In this document: positions 17,619 to 26,607 of the stretch, piece after piece | How positions within the stretch are numbered: the stretch's first letter is position 1 | Layout: every line of letters starts with the position of its first letter | Assembly: GCA_945869475.1 (NCBI GenBank) | Contig: CAMBOV010000010.1 | Span: forward strand, 42,173 to 106,172 | Reading direction: 5' to 3' | Source of the DNA: Singulisphaera sp. GP187 | Lineage (GTDB): Bacteria > Planctomycetota > Phycisphaerae > Phycisphaerales > SM1A02 | Length of the DNA stretch: 64,000 bases | The notes under the pieces: model-generated | Databases searched by the model: none | What the model was told of the DNA's origin: nothing | Seen by the model: the letters and a program-made list of their open reading frames with translations, nothing else | Translations under genes and position numbers: made by a program

Positions 17619-18947
17619 TTATGGAAAGACGCCGCGCAATTCGTAGACCCGTCCGAGATGCTCGAGCGCCGCGGCATAGGCAGCGGTTCTCCAATCGCAT
17701 TCGAAGCGCATCTTTGCAAGTTTTACCCTGCGGCTCGCAAGCACCATCGTCTGCTCGACCTGTCGATCGAACTCGACTGGGGACCACGGCACGTAGGTGC
17801 GATTCTGAGTCCACTCGAGAAACGATCCAACCACGGCACCTGCGTTGCAAAGCACGCTTGGCAAGACATCGACGCCACGCTGAAAGAGAACGTCGTCGCT
17901 ATCGGCCGTCCACGGAGCATGCGCAAGTTCGGCGATGAGTGGCGCCTCGACCCACTCGGCACGTTCGCGCGTCATGATCTGTTCTCCCGCAGCGAGCACG
18001 AGCAGATCGACGGGAGTGCGAAAGAACTCTTCATCGTGAACAGCCTTGGTGCCCGGGACTCCATGAAGCATTCCATCGACGCGAATGCGCTCGCGCGCAG
18101 CTTCGGGTTCGATACCCGCCTCTGAAACGATGCCGCCTCGTCGATCAAGCACGCCAACCATCTGCGCGCCTTCTGCAACCAACAGCCGCGCGACCTGGCT
18201 ACCAACGAGTCCAAATCCGCAGATCGAAAATCGCAACCCTTGCAGTTTTTTGTTGAAGTCGGGAAGCATGTCGCGAAGGATGTGGATGAATCCCGTTCCA
18301 ACGGCGATCTCGCGACCTGGCGCGCCGCCAATCTCGACTGGTTTTCCTGTCACAATCGGTCGCATTCCTTGGCGACTGCGATCGGGTGTGAGCTGCGCCG
18401 CAGTGTCGGCGAACCACGCCATGACTTGGGTGTCTGCGCCAACATCCGGTCCCGGAATGTCATAGTCGGGACCGATGTGATGTGCGATCGCTGCGGCGAA
18501 TCGACGCACGACGCGCTGAAGTTCGTCGCGCGAGAGCACGTGCGGATCGCAGATCACGCCACCTGCGGCTCCGCCGAAGGGCAGGCGCAAGAGCGCGCAC
18601 TTGAGCATCATCAACATGGCGAGCCCGCCGAGGTCGTCTTGCGACATCAGCGGTGCGAAGCGCAATCCACCCTTGAAGGGTCCAAGTGCATCATTGTGTT
18701 GGATGCGATATCCCGTGAACATCCGGTGATCGCCATCATCCATCAGCACCGGAAAGTGCACGACGATTTCGTTTTTCGGTCGCGCGAGAATCATCTGATA
18801 AGCGTTTTCAAGTCCAACAACATCGGCGGCGCTCAGCATGCGCTGCACCATCTGCGAATAGAGGCCCCCTCCAGAGGGGTAAATCCCGAGCGCTTCCATA
18901 ATCGCGCTTTGATGTCTGACTGGGTCTTGGGGTCCGGCGCGTTTCAT
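17619..18947 (-). CDS. Glu/Leu/Phe/Val dehydrogenase-family protein lacking the catalytic lysine
   Basis: 442 residues, the length of hexameric glutamate dehydrogenases. The alignment to RocG-type GDH from memory is strong: G-P-F-K-G-G-L-R-F (88-96), M-L-K-C-A-L (113-119), I-C-D-P-H (132-136), I-P-G-P-D-V (164-169, with the conserved Asp at 168), and a Rossmann motif G-F-G-L-V-G-S. But the catalytic loop, normally P-x-G-G-x-K-G-G, reads P-F-G-G-A-A-G-G (123-130): the catalytic Lys is Ala128. The protein may be inactive, regulatory, or changed in chemistry. The start ATG at 18947 overlaps the upstream lipoprotein stop (ATGA). Confidence 0.88.
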   Translation of the reverse strand: MKRAGPQDPVRHQSAIMEALGIYPSGGGLYSQMVQRMLSAADVVGLENAYQMILARPKNEIVVHFPVLMDDGDHRMFTGYRIQHNDALGPFKGGLRFAPLMSQDDLGGLAMLMMLKCALLRLPFGGAAGGVICDPHVLSRDELQRVVRRFAAAIAHHIGPDYDIPGPDVGADTQVMAWFADTAAQLTPDRSRQGMRPIVTGKPVEIGGAPGREIAVGTGFIHILRDMLPDFNKKLQGLRFSICGFGLVGSQVARLLVAEGAQMVGVLDRRGGIVSEAGIEPEAARERIRVDGMLHGVPGTKAVHDEEFFRTPVDLLVLAAGEQIMTRERAEWVEAPLIAELAHAPWTADSDDVLFQRGVDVLPSVLCNAGAVVGSFLEWTQNRTYVPWSPVEFDRQVEQTMVLASRRVKLAKMRFECDWRTAAYAAALEHLGRVYELRGVFP

Positions 18948-19885
18948 TTCGATCTCGCTTTCGATAGGTCTTGGGCCTTTGCATTCGCCTTCGCTTGTTC
19001 TGGGGAAGAGGCGAACGTCACGACTCCCCACCACTGCGGCACATGCATGTCAATGATCCACTGAGGCGTCCATGTCCAGTTATCTTCTGGCTTTCCAGCA
19101 ACTTTAGCATAGCCCGCGCCCTGCTTCTCGAGCATCCACTGCACGCGCGAGAAGTTGATTCGCCACGAATCGCCGATGATCGGCGGTCGCGCGCACTTCT
19201 GAAAGGTCGCAGTGCCAGCCGCAGGAGCGATCGGGGCGAACATCGACCAAGGCAGCGCCATCTCGATGGTCCAACTTCGATCGACGTCCGACGAATCGTT
19301 GAGTGTTCCATCAAGCGCAATCGCAAAGGTCATTCCCTTTGCAGTCCATCCATGATTCCCCTTTGCGCCAGCGCGGTAGGTCTCTGGCAAGTAAAGATCA
19401 AAGATGGTGCCGAGCGCATTCACTTCGATTTCGTAGTACTCACGCGTGTCTCCATCGGGATCGATGAAAACTTCGAAGTCGTTGTCTTGAAAAACAATCT
19501 CGTCGTGGGTCTTCAACGTTGCCCACAGATCAGTCTCGGCAAGCTCTGCTCCGATGTAGAGATTCGCTTGGTCCCAGGTCATTTTCACCCGCGTCTGCTG
19601 GCGTGGAGTTGCGCGCGCGGGCCCTTCGATGTCAACGAACGGTTCGCTCCACGCTGCGGCGGACCACGCTCCCTCGTCGAGCTTGCCGTCGAAAGCGATT
19701 GCACTCGCGCACGCCGGCGCTGAGTAATGACGCGGTGCATAGAGCGCCGCAGTCGAGAGCGCTGGATCCTGACGCAGGTATGGCGCGGGCGGCTTCGGAT
19801 GCTCAGTCATCCGGCAGATCACCACTTCCTGCTGACATCCCGCAACGAACGACACGAGTAGTGTGAACGCTGCGATGTGCTTCAT
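18944..19885 (-). CDS. Lipoprotein with CBM9-like carbohydrate-binding domain
   Basis: 313 residues. The N-terminus M-K-H-I-A-A-F-T-L-L-V-S-F-V-A-G-C-Q-Q is a lipoprotein signal with Cys about residue 17. The rest matches the CBM9-like (DOMON-related) fold: F-D-G-K-L-D-E-G-A-W, V-K-M-T-W-D-Q-A-N-L-Y-I-G-A-E-L, D-N-D-F-E-V-F-I-D-P-D-G-D, Y-Y-E-I-E-V-N-A-L-G, and W-R-I-N-F-S-R-V-Q. In secreted proteins this fold binds sugars or serves as a heme/sugar-binding module. Its ATG overlaps the PpdK stop (ATGA). Probably an envelope-anchored sugar-binding protein; ligand unknown. Confidence 0.87.
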   Translation of the reverse strand: MKHIAAFTLLVSFVAGCQQEVVICRMTEHPKPPAPYLRQDPALSTAALYAPRHYSAPACASAIAFDGKLDEGAWSAAAWSEPFVDIEGPARATPRQQTRVKMTWDQANLYIGAELAETDLWATLKTHDEIVFQDNDFEVFIDPDGDTREYYEIEVNALGTIFDLYLPETYRAGAKGNHGWTAKGMTFAIALDGTLNDSSDVDRSWTIEMALPWSMFAPIAPAAGTATFQKCARPPIIGDSWRINFSRVQWMLEKQGAGYAKVAGKPEDNWTWTPQWIIDMHVPQWWGVVTFASSPEQAKANAKAQDLSKARSK

Positions 19886-22707
19886 TTCAACGCCGCCTGT
19901 GCTGCTGCGAGTCGTGCAACGGGTACGCGATAGGGTGAGCAAGAAACGTAGTTCAATCCGCACGTCTGAAAGAATCGAATCGATGCTGGATCGCCGCCAT
20001 GTTCACCGCAGACGCCGAGCTTGAGATTCGGCTTTCGTGCGCGACCCTTCTGGCAGGCCATCGCCACGAGCGCGCCGACTCCTTCGACGTCGATCGACTG
20101 GAACGGATCCTTCTCAAGAATTCCCTTGTCGAGGTAGGCCGGCATGAATGAATTGATGTCGTCGCGACTGAAACCAAAGGTCATCTGTGTGAGATCATTC
20201 GTTCCGAACGAAAAGAAATCTGCCTCGTCAGCAACGGCGTCCGCTGTCACCGCCGCGCGTGGAATCTCGATCATCGTGCCGATTGGAATCTCATACTTCT
20301 TGACGCCCTTCTCTTTGAGCACAACTGCGACGGTCTGCTCAGTGAGTCGGCGAAGCAGCGCGAGTTCTTGTTTCGTTCCCACGAGTGGAATCATGATCTC
20401 CGGTTGGGCGTCGATGCCTTCACTGCGACACGCCACGGCTGCCTCAACGATCGCACGCACCTGCATGACGAGGATCTCTGGATAGGTCACCGCGAGGCGG
20501 CATCCACGATGACCAAGCATTGGATTGGCTTCATGCAATTGTTGCACGCGCCGTCGCACAAACTCAACCGGCACTCCCGCTTCGTGGGCGAGCGCTTCTT
20601 GTGACGCGCCATCATGCGGGACGAACTCATGCAGCGGCGGATCGAGCAAGCGAACGGTGACTGGGAATCCCTTCATCGCTGTGAAGATGCCGATGAAATC
20701 AGTGCGTTGAATTGGCAAGAGGCGAGCGAGCGCCGCTTCACGTTGCGAGACCTCTTCAGAGATGATCATCTGGCGAATCGCTGCGATCCGGTCACCCTCG
20801 AAGAACATGTGCTCGGTTCGGCAGAGTCCGATGCCGATGGCACCGAATTCACGTGCGCGCTGGGCATCGGCAGGAGAATCTGCGTTCGCGCGCACTCCCA
20901 TCGTCGCGTACTTCTGCGACCACTTCATCACCTGTGCGAAGTCACCCGAGATCGACTGCGGCACCGTGCGCGCGATGGTTCCAGCCATCACTTCGCCCGT
21001 GGCTCCATCGATCGAGAGTGTGTCGCCGCGGCCAAAGACGCGACCCTTCACCGTGAGCACGCCAGCTTCACTATCGATGCTGAGATCGCCCGCGCCGACG
21101 ACGCAGCACTTGCCCCATCCAACTGCGACGACGGCTGCATGGCTCGTCTTCCCGCCCGTTGAGGTGAGAATTCCAACGGCCTTGTGCATACCAGCGACAT
21201 CTTCTGGCGATGTTTCGCGACGAATGAGCAACACCGACTCGCCCGCGTTCGCGCGCGCGACTGCTTCAGCTGCAGTGAACGCGAGAGTCCCCGATGCAGC
21301 ACCTGGGCTTGCAGCGATTCCCTTGGTGAGAATCTCGACGCCGCGCTTGTCTTCACTGCGGTAGTACGGCAGCAGCAACTGCACGAGATCTCCTGCGGGA
21401 ATGCGCTTGAGCGCAGTGCGTTCGTCAATGAGTCGTTCGCGCACCATCTCGACGGCGGCACGCACAGCGGCGACACCATTGCGCTTGCCATTGCGAGTTT
21501 GCAGCATGAAGAGACGCCCGCGCTCGATCGTGAATTCGATGTCCTGCATGTCGCGGTAGTGGCGCTCGAGTTGCTTTCGCACCTTCAAGAGTTGCTTCCA
21601 CACCTTCGCGTTCCATCCTTCGATCTCGCTGATCGGTCGCGGCGTGCGAATGCCTGCGACAACATCTTCGCCCTGCGCATTGATCAAGAACTCGCCGTAG
21701 AAAACGTTCTCTCCAGTGGATGGATCGCGCGTGAATGCAACGCCCGTTCCTGAATCATCGCCCATGTTGCCGTAGACCATCGCCTGCACATTGACCGCAG
21801 TTCCGATGAGTCCCTTGATGCCCTCGATCTGCCGGTAGGCGACGGCCTTGTTTCCATTCCAACTCTTGAAGACGGCCTTGACGGCCTCTTCGAGTTGCTC
21901 CACCGGATTCTGTGGAAACGGACTACCCACATGTTCGCTGTAAATGCGTTGATAGGCGATGCAGAGTTCTTGCAATCCCTCGGCTGGAACCGCTGTGTCT
22001 TCTTTCACTCCGTACTTCGCCTTGATCACGAGAAATTCATGCTCGAATCGGTGGTGGTCGACTCCCATCACGACATCGCCGAACATATTGATGAGTCGTC
22101 GATAGGCGTCGTATGCGAAGCGTGGATTGCCCGTCGTCGTCGCAAGTCCCGCTGCGACCTCGTCGTTGAGACCGAGATTGAGCACCGTGTCCATCATTCC
22201 GGGCATCGAGACTGCCGCGCCCGAGCGCACAGAAACGAGTAGTGGATTCTTGCGATCGCCAAATTTCTTGCCGAGTTCGCGTTCGATGAGCCGAACATTC
22301 TTGCGAACTGCATCCATCAATCCATGAGGAAGTCGACCGCCATTCTGACTGAAGTATCCGCAGGTTTCGGTGGTAATAGTGAATCCAGGAGGCACTGGCA
22401 ATCCGATCGACGTCATGTCGGCCAGATTCGCTCCCTTGCCGCCGAGCAGCAATTTCTGTGTCGCGTTTCCTTCGGTGCGCGACGGGCCAAACGCATAGAC
22501 CATCTTGCCGATCTTGATTGCGCTCGCGGACAGCTTCGACTTTGCTGTCGCGGCCTTCGACTTTGCTGTCGCGGCCTTCGACTGAGTCGGTCGACGCTTC
22601 GCTGGCTTCGCCTTCTTCATCGCGACCTTTGCCTTCTTGGTGGTGGCGACCTTTGCCTTTTTTGTAGTGCGACGAGAGGAAGAACGATTGGCTGTTGCTA
22701 TTGACAT
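19882..22707 (-). CDS. ppdK: Pyruvate, phosphate dikinase with lysine-rich N-terminal tail
   Basis: 941 residues. It interconverts pyruvate + ATP + Pi and PEP + AMP + PPi. The nucleotide-binding domain starts near residue 69 (V-Y-A-F-G-P). The phosphohistidine loop T-G-G-K-T-S-H-A contains His523, and the active-site Cys is about residue 900 in G-V-C-G-E-H-G-G-D-P. The first 66 residues are unusual: K-K-A-K repeats and two K-A-A-T-A-K-S copies, histone H1-like. The long start is supported by GGAG six bases before the ATG (22714-22717). PpdK suggests PPi-linked glycolysis or gluconeogenesis. Confidence 0.95.
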   Translation of the reverse strand: MSIATANRSSSRRTTKKAKVATTKKAKVAMKKAKPAKRRPTQSKAATAKSKAATAKSKLSASAIKIGKMVYAFGPSRTEGNATQKLLLGGKGANLADMTSIGLPVPPGFTITTETCGYFSQNGGRLPHGLMDAVRKNVRLIERELGKKFGDRKNPLLVSVRSGAAVSMPGMMDTVLNLGLNDEVAAGLATTTGNPRFAYDAYRRLINMFGDVVMGVDHHRFEHEFLVIKAKYGVKEDTAVPAEGLQELCIAYQRIYSEHVGSPFPQNPVEQLEEAVKAVFKSWNGNKAVAYRQIEGIKGLIGTAVNVQAMVYGNMGDDSGTGVAFTRDPSTGENVFYGEFLINAQGEDVVAGIRTPRPISEIEGWNAKVWKQLLKVRKQLERHYRDMQDIEFTIERGRLFMLQTRNGKRNGVAAVRAAVEMVRERLIDERTALKRIPAGDLVQLLLPYYRSEDKRGVEILTKGIAASPGAASGTLAFTAAEAVARANAGESVLLIRRETSPEDVAGMHKAVGILTSTGGKTSHAAVVAVGWGKCCVVGAGDLSIDSEAGVLTVKGRVFGRGDTLSIDGATGEVMAGTIARTVPQSISGDFAQVMKWSQKYATMGVRANADSPADAQRAREFGAIGIGLCRTEHMFFEGDRIAAIRQMIISEEVSQREAALARLLPIQRTDFIGIFTAMKGFPVTVRLLDPPLHEFVPHDGASQEALAHEAGVPVEFVRRRVQQLHEANPMLGHRGCRLAVTYPEILVMQVRAIVEAAVACRSEGIDAQPEIMIPLVGTKQELALLRRLTEQTVAVVLKEKGVKKYEIPIGTMIEIPRAAVTADAVADEADFFSFGTNDLTQMTFGFSRDDINSFMPAYLDKGILEKDPFQSIDVEGVGALVAMACQKGRARKPNLKLGVCGEHGGDPASIRFFQTCGLNYVSCSPYRVPVARLAAAQAALK
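22534..22575 (-). repeat. Exact 21-bp tandem duplication in the ppdK tail
   Basis: Two adjacent identical 21-bp units (22534-22554 and 22555-22575), followed by the first bases of a third, encode the heptads K-A-A-T-A-K-S in the lysine-rich extension. The unit length keeps the frame. Confidence 0.9.
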
Positions 22708-22771
22708 GGTGTGCTCCGAGAGAAGATTTTGATCCTACTCGACTCAACAGTCGAACCCCTACGATGGAAGA

Positions 22772-24226
22772 ATGTGCGTGGCGACTCTTGTTCATCCACT
22801 GAATTGGCAACTGAGCCCGCGCGACGCAATCGCTCGATGGCGCCGCGACGTGCCCTTGCTCGCGCTGACCTCGGGCGGTGAGTCGCCCGAGTTTGACCAG
22901 TGGACAATTCTCGCCCCTCGCACAACGTCGATGCGATTCGACGCGTCACAACGCGATGCGCGCGCACTCCTACACGAGATTCGAACGCTCGCTCCCGTGT
23001 GCGACCCTGCACTCACCTCACACGACCATCAACGTCTTCCATTCGCATCAGGATGGATCGGGTTCATTGGCTACGAGTGCGGCGCGCTCTTCGAACCGCA
23101 CGCAACCCGCGAGCACGGTGCGCACTCGCGCGTTCGCGCGCCGCGCCTCAGTGCGCGCGCGGCTGTGGGAGAACGCGCAACCTCCCCGTGGCCCGATGCA
23201 ATTCTCTGCCGGGTTGCGCGTGCACTGATCTATTCGCACGCCCGCGGTGAGTGGTTCGAAGTGGGCGATCCCAACGCGCAAGAGGTCGCATCGCTCGTGG
23301 GCGACGAGCGCAACGACGAGCACGACAACAGTTGGTCGCCCTGCGACGGTGCGCTCCTGCATCGCGCAGCACCAACCGAGTCATTCACACAACTTGTTGC
23401 GCGCACGATCGAATTCATTCGCGCGGGCGACATCTTCCAGGCGAACATCGCACAAGAGTTTCATGCCGCGTTCACAGGATCCTCCCGCGCCTTTATCTGC
23501 GATGCGCTCGAGTGCGCCGCTCCCCGCTATGGCGCCGCGCTTGAACTCGACAGTGATCGCACACTGCTTTCGCTGAGTCCCGAGCTCTTTCTCGCAGTCG
23601 ATGGTTCGACCCGCACCGTCACCACCCGACCCATCAAGGGAACACGTCCACGCGGGAACGCTGGCGCACGTGGCGAGGCGCGGGTGGAACTTCTCGCGAG
23701 CGAGAAGGATGCTGCTGAACTCAACATGATCGTTGACCTGATGCGCAGCGATCTTGGACGAGTGTGCGAGACAGGCTCAGTGCGCGTCGCACGAGCTCGC
23801 GCGATCGAAGAGCATCCAACAATTCTGCACACCGTCGCTGAGATTTCAGGAACACTCGCGCCGAGCGCTGATCTTGCGACCCTCGTCGCCGCGACATTCC
23901 CTCCTGGATCGGTCACGGGCGCTCCCAAGGTGCGCGCGATGCAAATCATCGACGAGCTCGAAGCGAGTCGGCGCGGCCCCTACTGCGGGGCGATTGGATT
24001 TTCGAGTGGTTGTGGGTCAGCCCTCTTGAATGTCGCGATTCGCACCGCCGCACTGACTCGTGACGCGACGGCCAATCAGTGGCAGATCGATTATCGAGCT
24101 GGATGCGGAGTCGTTGAAGAGAGCGATCCACGTTGTGAAGACGCTGAGTCGCTCGAGAAGACCCTCGCAATGCGCAACATTCTCTCGCTGCGAACCGCGC
24201 ACGCACACCAGTCGGCGCGATCATGA
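22772..24226 (+). CDS. pabB: Aminodeoxychorismate synthase component I
   Basis: 484 residues of the chorismate-binding family. The C-terminal domain has G-D-I-F-Q-A-N-I, P-I-K-G-T-R-P-R with Lys289, E-L-N-M-I-V-D-L-M-R-S-D-L-G-R, H-T-V-A-E-I, F-P-P-G-S-V-T-G-A-P-K and Y-C-G-A-I-G. The Lys of P-I-K-G-T marks PabB; anthranilate synthase has P-I-A-G-T (family knowledge). It makes 4-amino-4-deoxychorismate for folate synthesis, with a glutaminase (PabA/TrpG) encoded elsewhere. It diverges from ppdK, and its stop overlaps the FUSC gene by 4 bp (ATGA). Confidence 0.93.
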   Translation: MCVATLVHPLNWQLSPRDAIARWRRDVPLLALTSGGESPEFDQWTILAPRTTSMRFDASQRDARALLHEIRTLAPVCDPALTSHDHQRLPFASGWIGFIGYECGALFEPHATREHGAHSRVRAPRLSARAAVGERATSPWPDAILCRVARALIYSHARGEWFEVGDPNAQEVASLVGDERNDEHDNSWSPCDGALLHRAAPTESFTQLVARTIEFIRAGDIFQANIAQEFHAAFTGSSRAFICDALECAAPRYGAALELDSDRTLLSLSPELFLAVDGSTRTVTTRPIKGTRPRGNAGARGEARVELLASEKDAAELNMIVDLMRSDLGRVCETGSVRVARARAIEEHPTILHTVAEISGTLAPSADLATLVAATFPPGSVTGAPKVRAMQIIDELEASRRGPYCGAIGFSSGCGSALLNVAIRTAALTRDATANQWQIDYRAGCGVVEESDPRCEDAESLEKTLAMRNILSLRTAHAHQSARS

Positions 24227-26607
24227 TCAGTGCACTCGCTGGTGTTGAGTCGAACTGCATCGCGTTTCTCAAGCGCGAACTCGCGCCCACGACCGAGCGC
24301 TGGCATTCAGTGATTCGCCTGCTCGTGGTCTCTGCCGCGATTCTCGTCACGATGCAAATCTTTCGACTGCACGAGGGGTACTGGGCGATCATCACGATGC
24401 TGATTGTGTGCGGTCCTGCAGTTCCTTCTTCGTTTCGAAAGGGAGTCGAACGCATTCTTGGCACGACCGCTGGCGTGGCGGTCGCCTACGTCATCTACTC
24501 GACCTGCTTTCAGCAGCCGTGGTTCTTGATTCCCGCGATTTTCGCCTGCATCTTTGGGGCGGGACTGGTGATTGTGCGCAGTGACGCGCCCTATGTGGGA
24601 TGGATCTTCGCGCTCTCGATCTTGGTTGTTCTGGGCGACTCGCGCCGACCCTTCGACACGATCGGCGATGTCGCGTTCGAACGAGAGTGGGTTGTTGCCA
24701 TCGGCGTTGCCTACAGCATGTTCGGGCTCGCCGTGATCTTTCCAGCGAATGCGCTCACGAAACTTCGCGAGCGACTCGGAGCGCTCCTCGCCCACACACG
24801 CACGCGAGTTACGTTCATTCGCAGACAGATTCTCTCTGGCAAGGCGGCGCAGAGCGATCTCGAGTCACTCCCACGGGCCGTTGATGCGACAGAAATTCAA
24901 GACCTCCTGCTGCTCGTGCGCAACCTGCTCGATGAGAAGCCCAGTTTTCGCGACAGTATCGATCAACTCACCGACCGGATCCTGCTGCTTGAGTCGATCT
25001 CAATGATTTCGAGCAGCGCAATCGGCGCGCTGAAGGCACTCCATGACCCGACTCGCAGCGATGAACTTGCGACGTGTGTGCTCGCAGTTGTCGATGCCCT
25101 TGACACGCTGCTCGCCGACCTCGAGCAGTGGACGGCTCAACTCGATTCTCGAGGCGACGGGCTGAACCGTCTTGCGATCGACTTCTCTTCGATTGACCGA
25201 GCGCTCGCGCACCTTGCCGATTTTCACGCCTGCGAGATTGCGCGGCTTGGCATTCACAGCGACACACCACGCGCGCTCGCCGCGGAGCCTTCGCCCGCGC
25301 TCAAGCCTCTGCTTCCGCTCATGGCTCTGATCGCGCTTGTGAGAGCGATGCGCGCAAACTACTACGCGGTCAGTCTCGCAACGCTGCCCGAACAGGCAGA
25401 TGCTTCAGGCCTTCGATACTCGATCATTCGAGCGATCTTCGGTCTTGGATTGCGCGGCGACTCGCTTCGCGGAATCTCGTTTGCGCTGCGCCTCGCCATC
25501 GCGGTCACCATTTCTTTGATCTTCCTCACGGCCACGGGCTACTCGAGCCTCTCGGCGGTGATGACCACTCCGCTGATGATCGTCTCTGTGAGTGGTGGGT
25601 CAGCCGAGGCGACACGCGCCCGAGCACGGCTGCGATTTCTCGGCGCATTTGCTGGAGGAGTCGTCGGGATCTTGGTCATCCTCGTCGTGATGCCCACGAT
25701 CACATCACTCGCTGCACTCATCGGAATCTGGGTGCTTTGCTCTGCGCCGTTTTTCTGGATCATGGCGGGCGGTCCGCGCGTCTCGTACTTCGGATTCCAA
25801 GCGCTCTTTTGTCTCGCGGCGCTTCTTGTTGGATCGTTCGCGCCATCGACCGAGATGACATCTCTCGGCGGACGGGTCGTCGGAATCATGCTCGGCGTCA
25901 TCGTGACCTACGTTGTCTTTGGGATTATCTCTCCAGATTCTGCGGGCAACGAGCTCCTCGACATCGTTTCGAGCGGCCTTCGTCGCATCGGCACGATCGT
26001 GCAAGCAGGTCTTCCAGACCGTCCTAACACGGTCGCGCAACTCAACCACATGCGCTACCGAACCTATTCGCTTGTGCTTCGCATGCGTGTCCTCGCCGCA
26101 AGTCTCAGCGCGACACCAGAGCTCGACTCGCCGGGGCTGACACAACCACAGGTTGCGCGCGTTGAAGAGCACCTCTCGCGACTGCTTGCGACGGCGAACG
26201 CGATCGCGATGAACCGAGTCGCTGGAGTGCTCTCAACAGAAATCTTGCGTGATTGCGCTGAACTCAGCGACTGCGCATCCGCGGTTGGTGCTGCGTGCGG
26301 AGCAATTGCCGATGCGGTCGATGAGCGGTCGTTCGACCAGATTGAATTCGTGCTCGAAGCGCTCGATGATCGCATCGACCAAATGAACGAGCGACTTCCC
26401 GAGATTCGGTTGCGACCAAGCATGAAAACCCTCGATCCTGAGCGTGTCGAGAGAGTGCTCGGACAGGTTGGTCTCTATCACGTGGCGCAAGTGCGAATGC
26501 ATGAACTGGTCACTCTGCTCGCTGCGACCCGCACCGAGAACCAACGATTCAGAGCATCTCAGCTGCAAGACTTGCCAGTTCACTCCGCTCAGTCTTCGAC
26601 AGCGTGA
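24223..26607 (+). CDS. FUSC family (YccS/AaeB-like) membrane transporter
   Basis: 794 residues with two hydrophobic blocks of about six helices (roughly 28-165 and 420-575), each followed by a large cytoplasmic region; this duplicated layout is typical of the FUSC/aromatic-acid exporter family. The first block has E-G-Y-W-A-I-I-T-M-L-I-V-C-G-P and R-I-L-G-T-T-A-G-V, the classic FUSC signature; the second has Y-S-S-L-S-A-V-M-T-T-P and similar. Family members such as AaeB export aromatic carboxylic acids. ATGA coupling to pabB hints at an aromatic substrate. The 3' end overlaps the convergent phoH gene by 59 bp. Confidence 0.88.
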   Translation: MISALAGVESNCIAFLKRELAPTTERWHSVIRLLVVSAAILVTMQIFRLHEGYWAIITMLIVCGPAVPSSFRKGVERILGTTAGVAVAYVIYSTCFQQPWFLIPAIFACIFGAGLVIVRSDAPYVGWIFALSILVVLGDSRRPFDTIGDVAFEREWVVAIGVAYSMFGLAVIFPANALTKLRERLGALLAHTRTRVTFIRRQILSGKAAQSDLESLPRAVDATEIQDLLLLVRNLLDEKPSFRDSIDQLTDRILLLESISMISSSAIGALKALHDPTRSDELATCVLAVVDALDTLLADLEQWTAQLDSRGDGLNRLAIDFSSIDRALAHLADFHACEIARLGIHSDTPRALAAEPSPALKPLLPLMALIALVRAMRANYYAVSLATLPEQADASGLRYSIIRAIFGLGLRGDSLRGISFALRLAIAVTISLIFLTATGYSSLSAVMTTPLMIVSVSGGSAEATRARARLRFLGAFAGGVVGILVILVVMPTITSLAALIGIWVLCSAPFFWIMAGGPRVSYFGFQALFCLAALLVGSFAPSTEMTSLGGRVVGIMLGVIVTYVVFGIISPDSAGNELLDIVSSGLRRIGTIVQAGLPDRPNTVAQLNHMRYRTYSLVLRMRVLAASLSATPELDSPGLTQPQVARVEEHLSRLLATANAIAMNRVAGVLSTEILRDCAELSDCASAVGAACGAIADAVDERSFDQIEFVLEALDDRIDQMNERLPEIRLRPSMKTLDPERVERVLGQVGLYHVAQVRMHELVTLLAATRTENQRFRASQLQDLPVHSAQSSTA

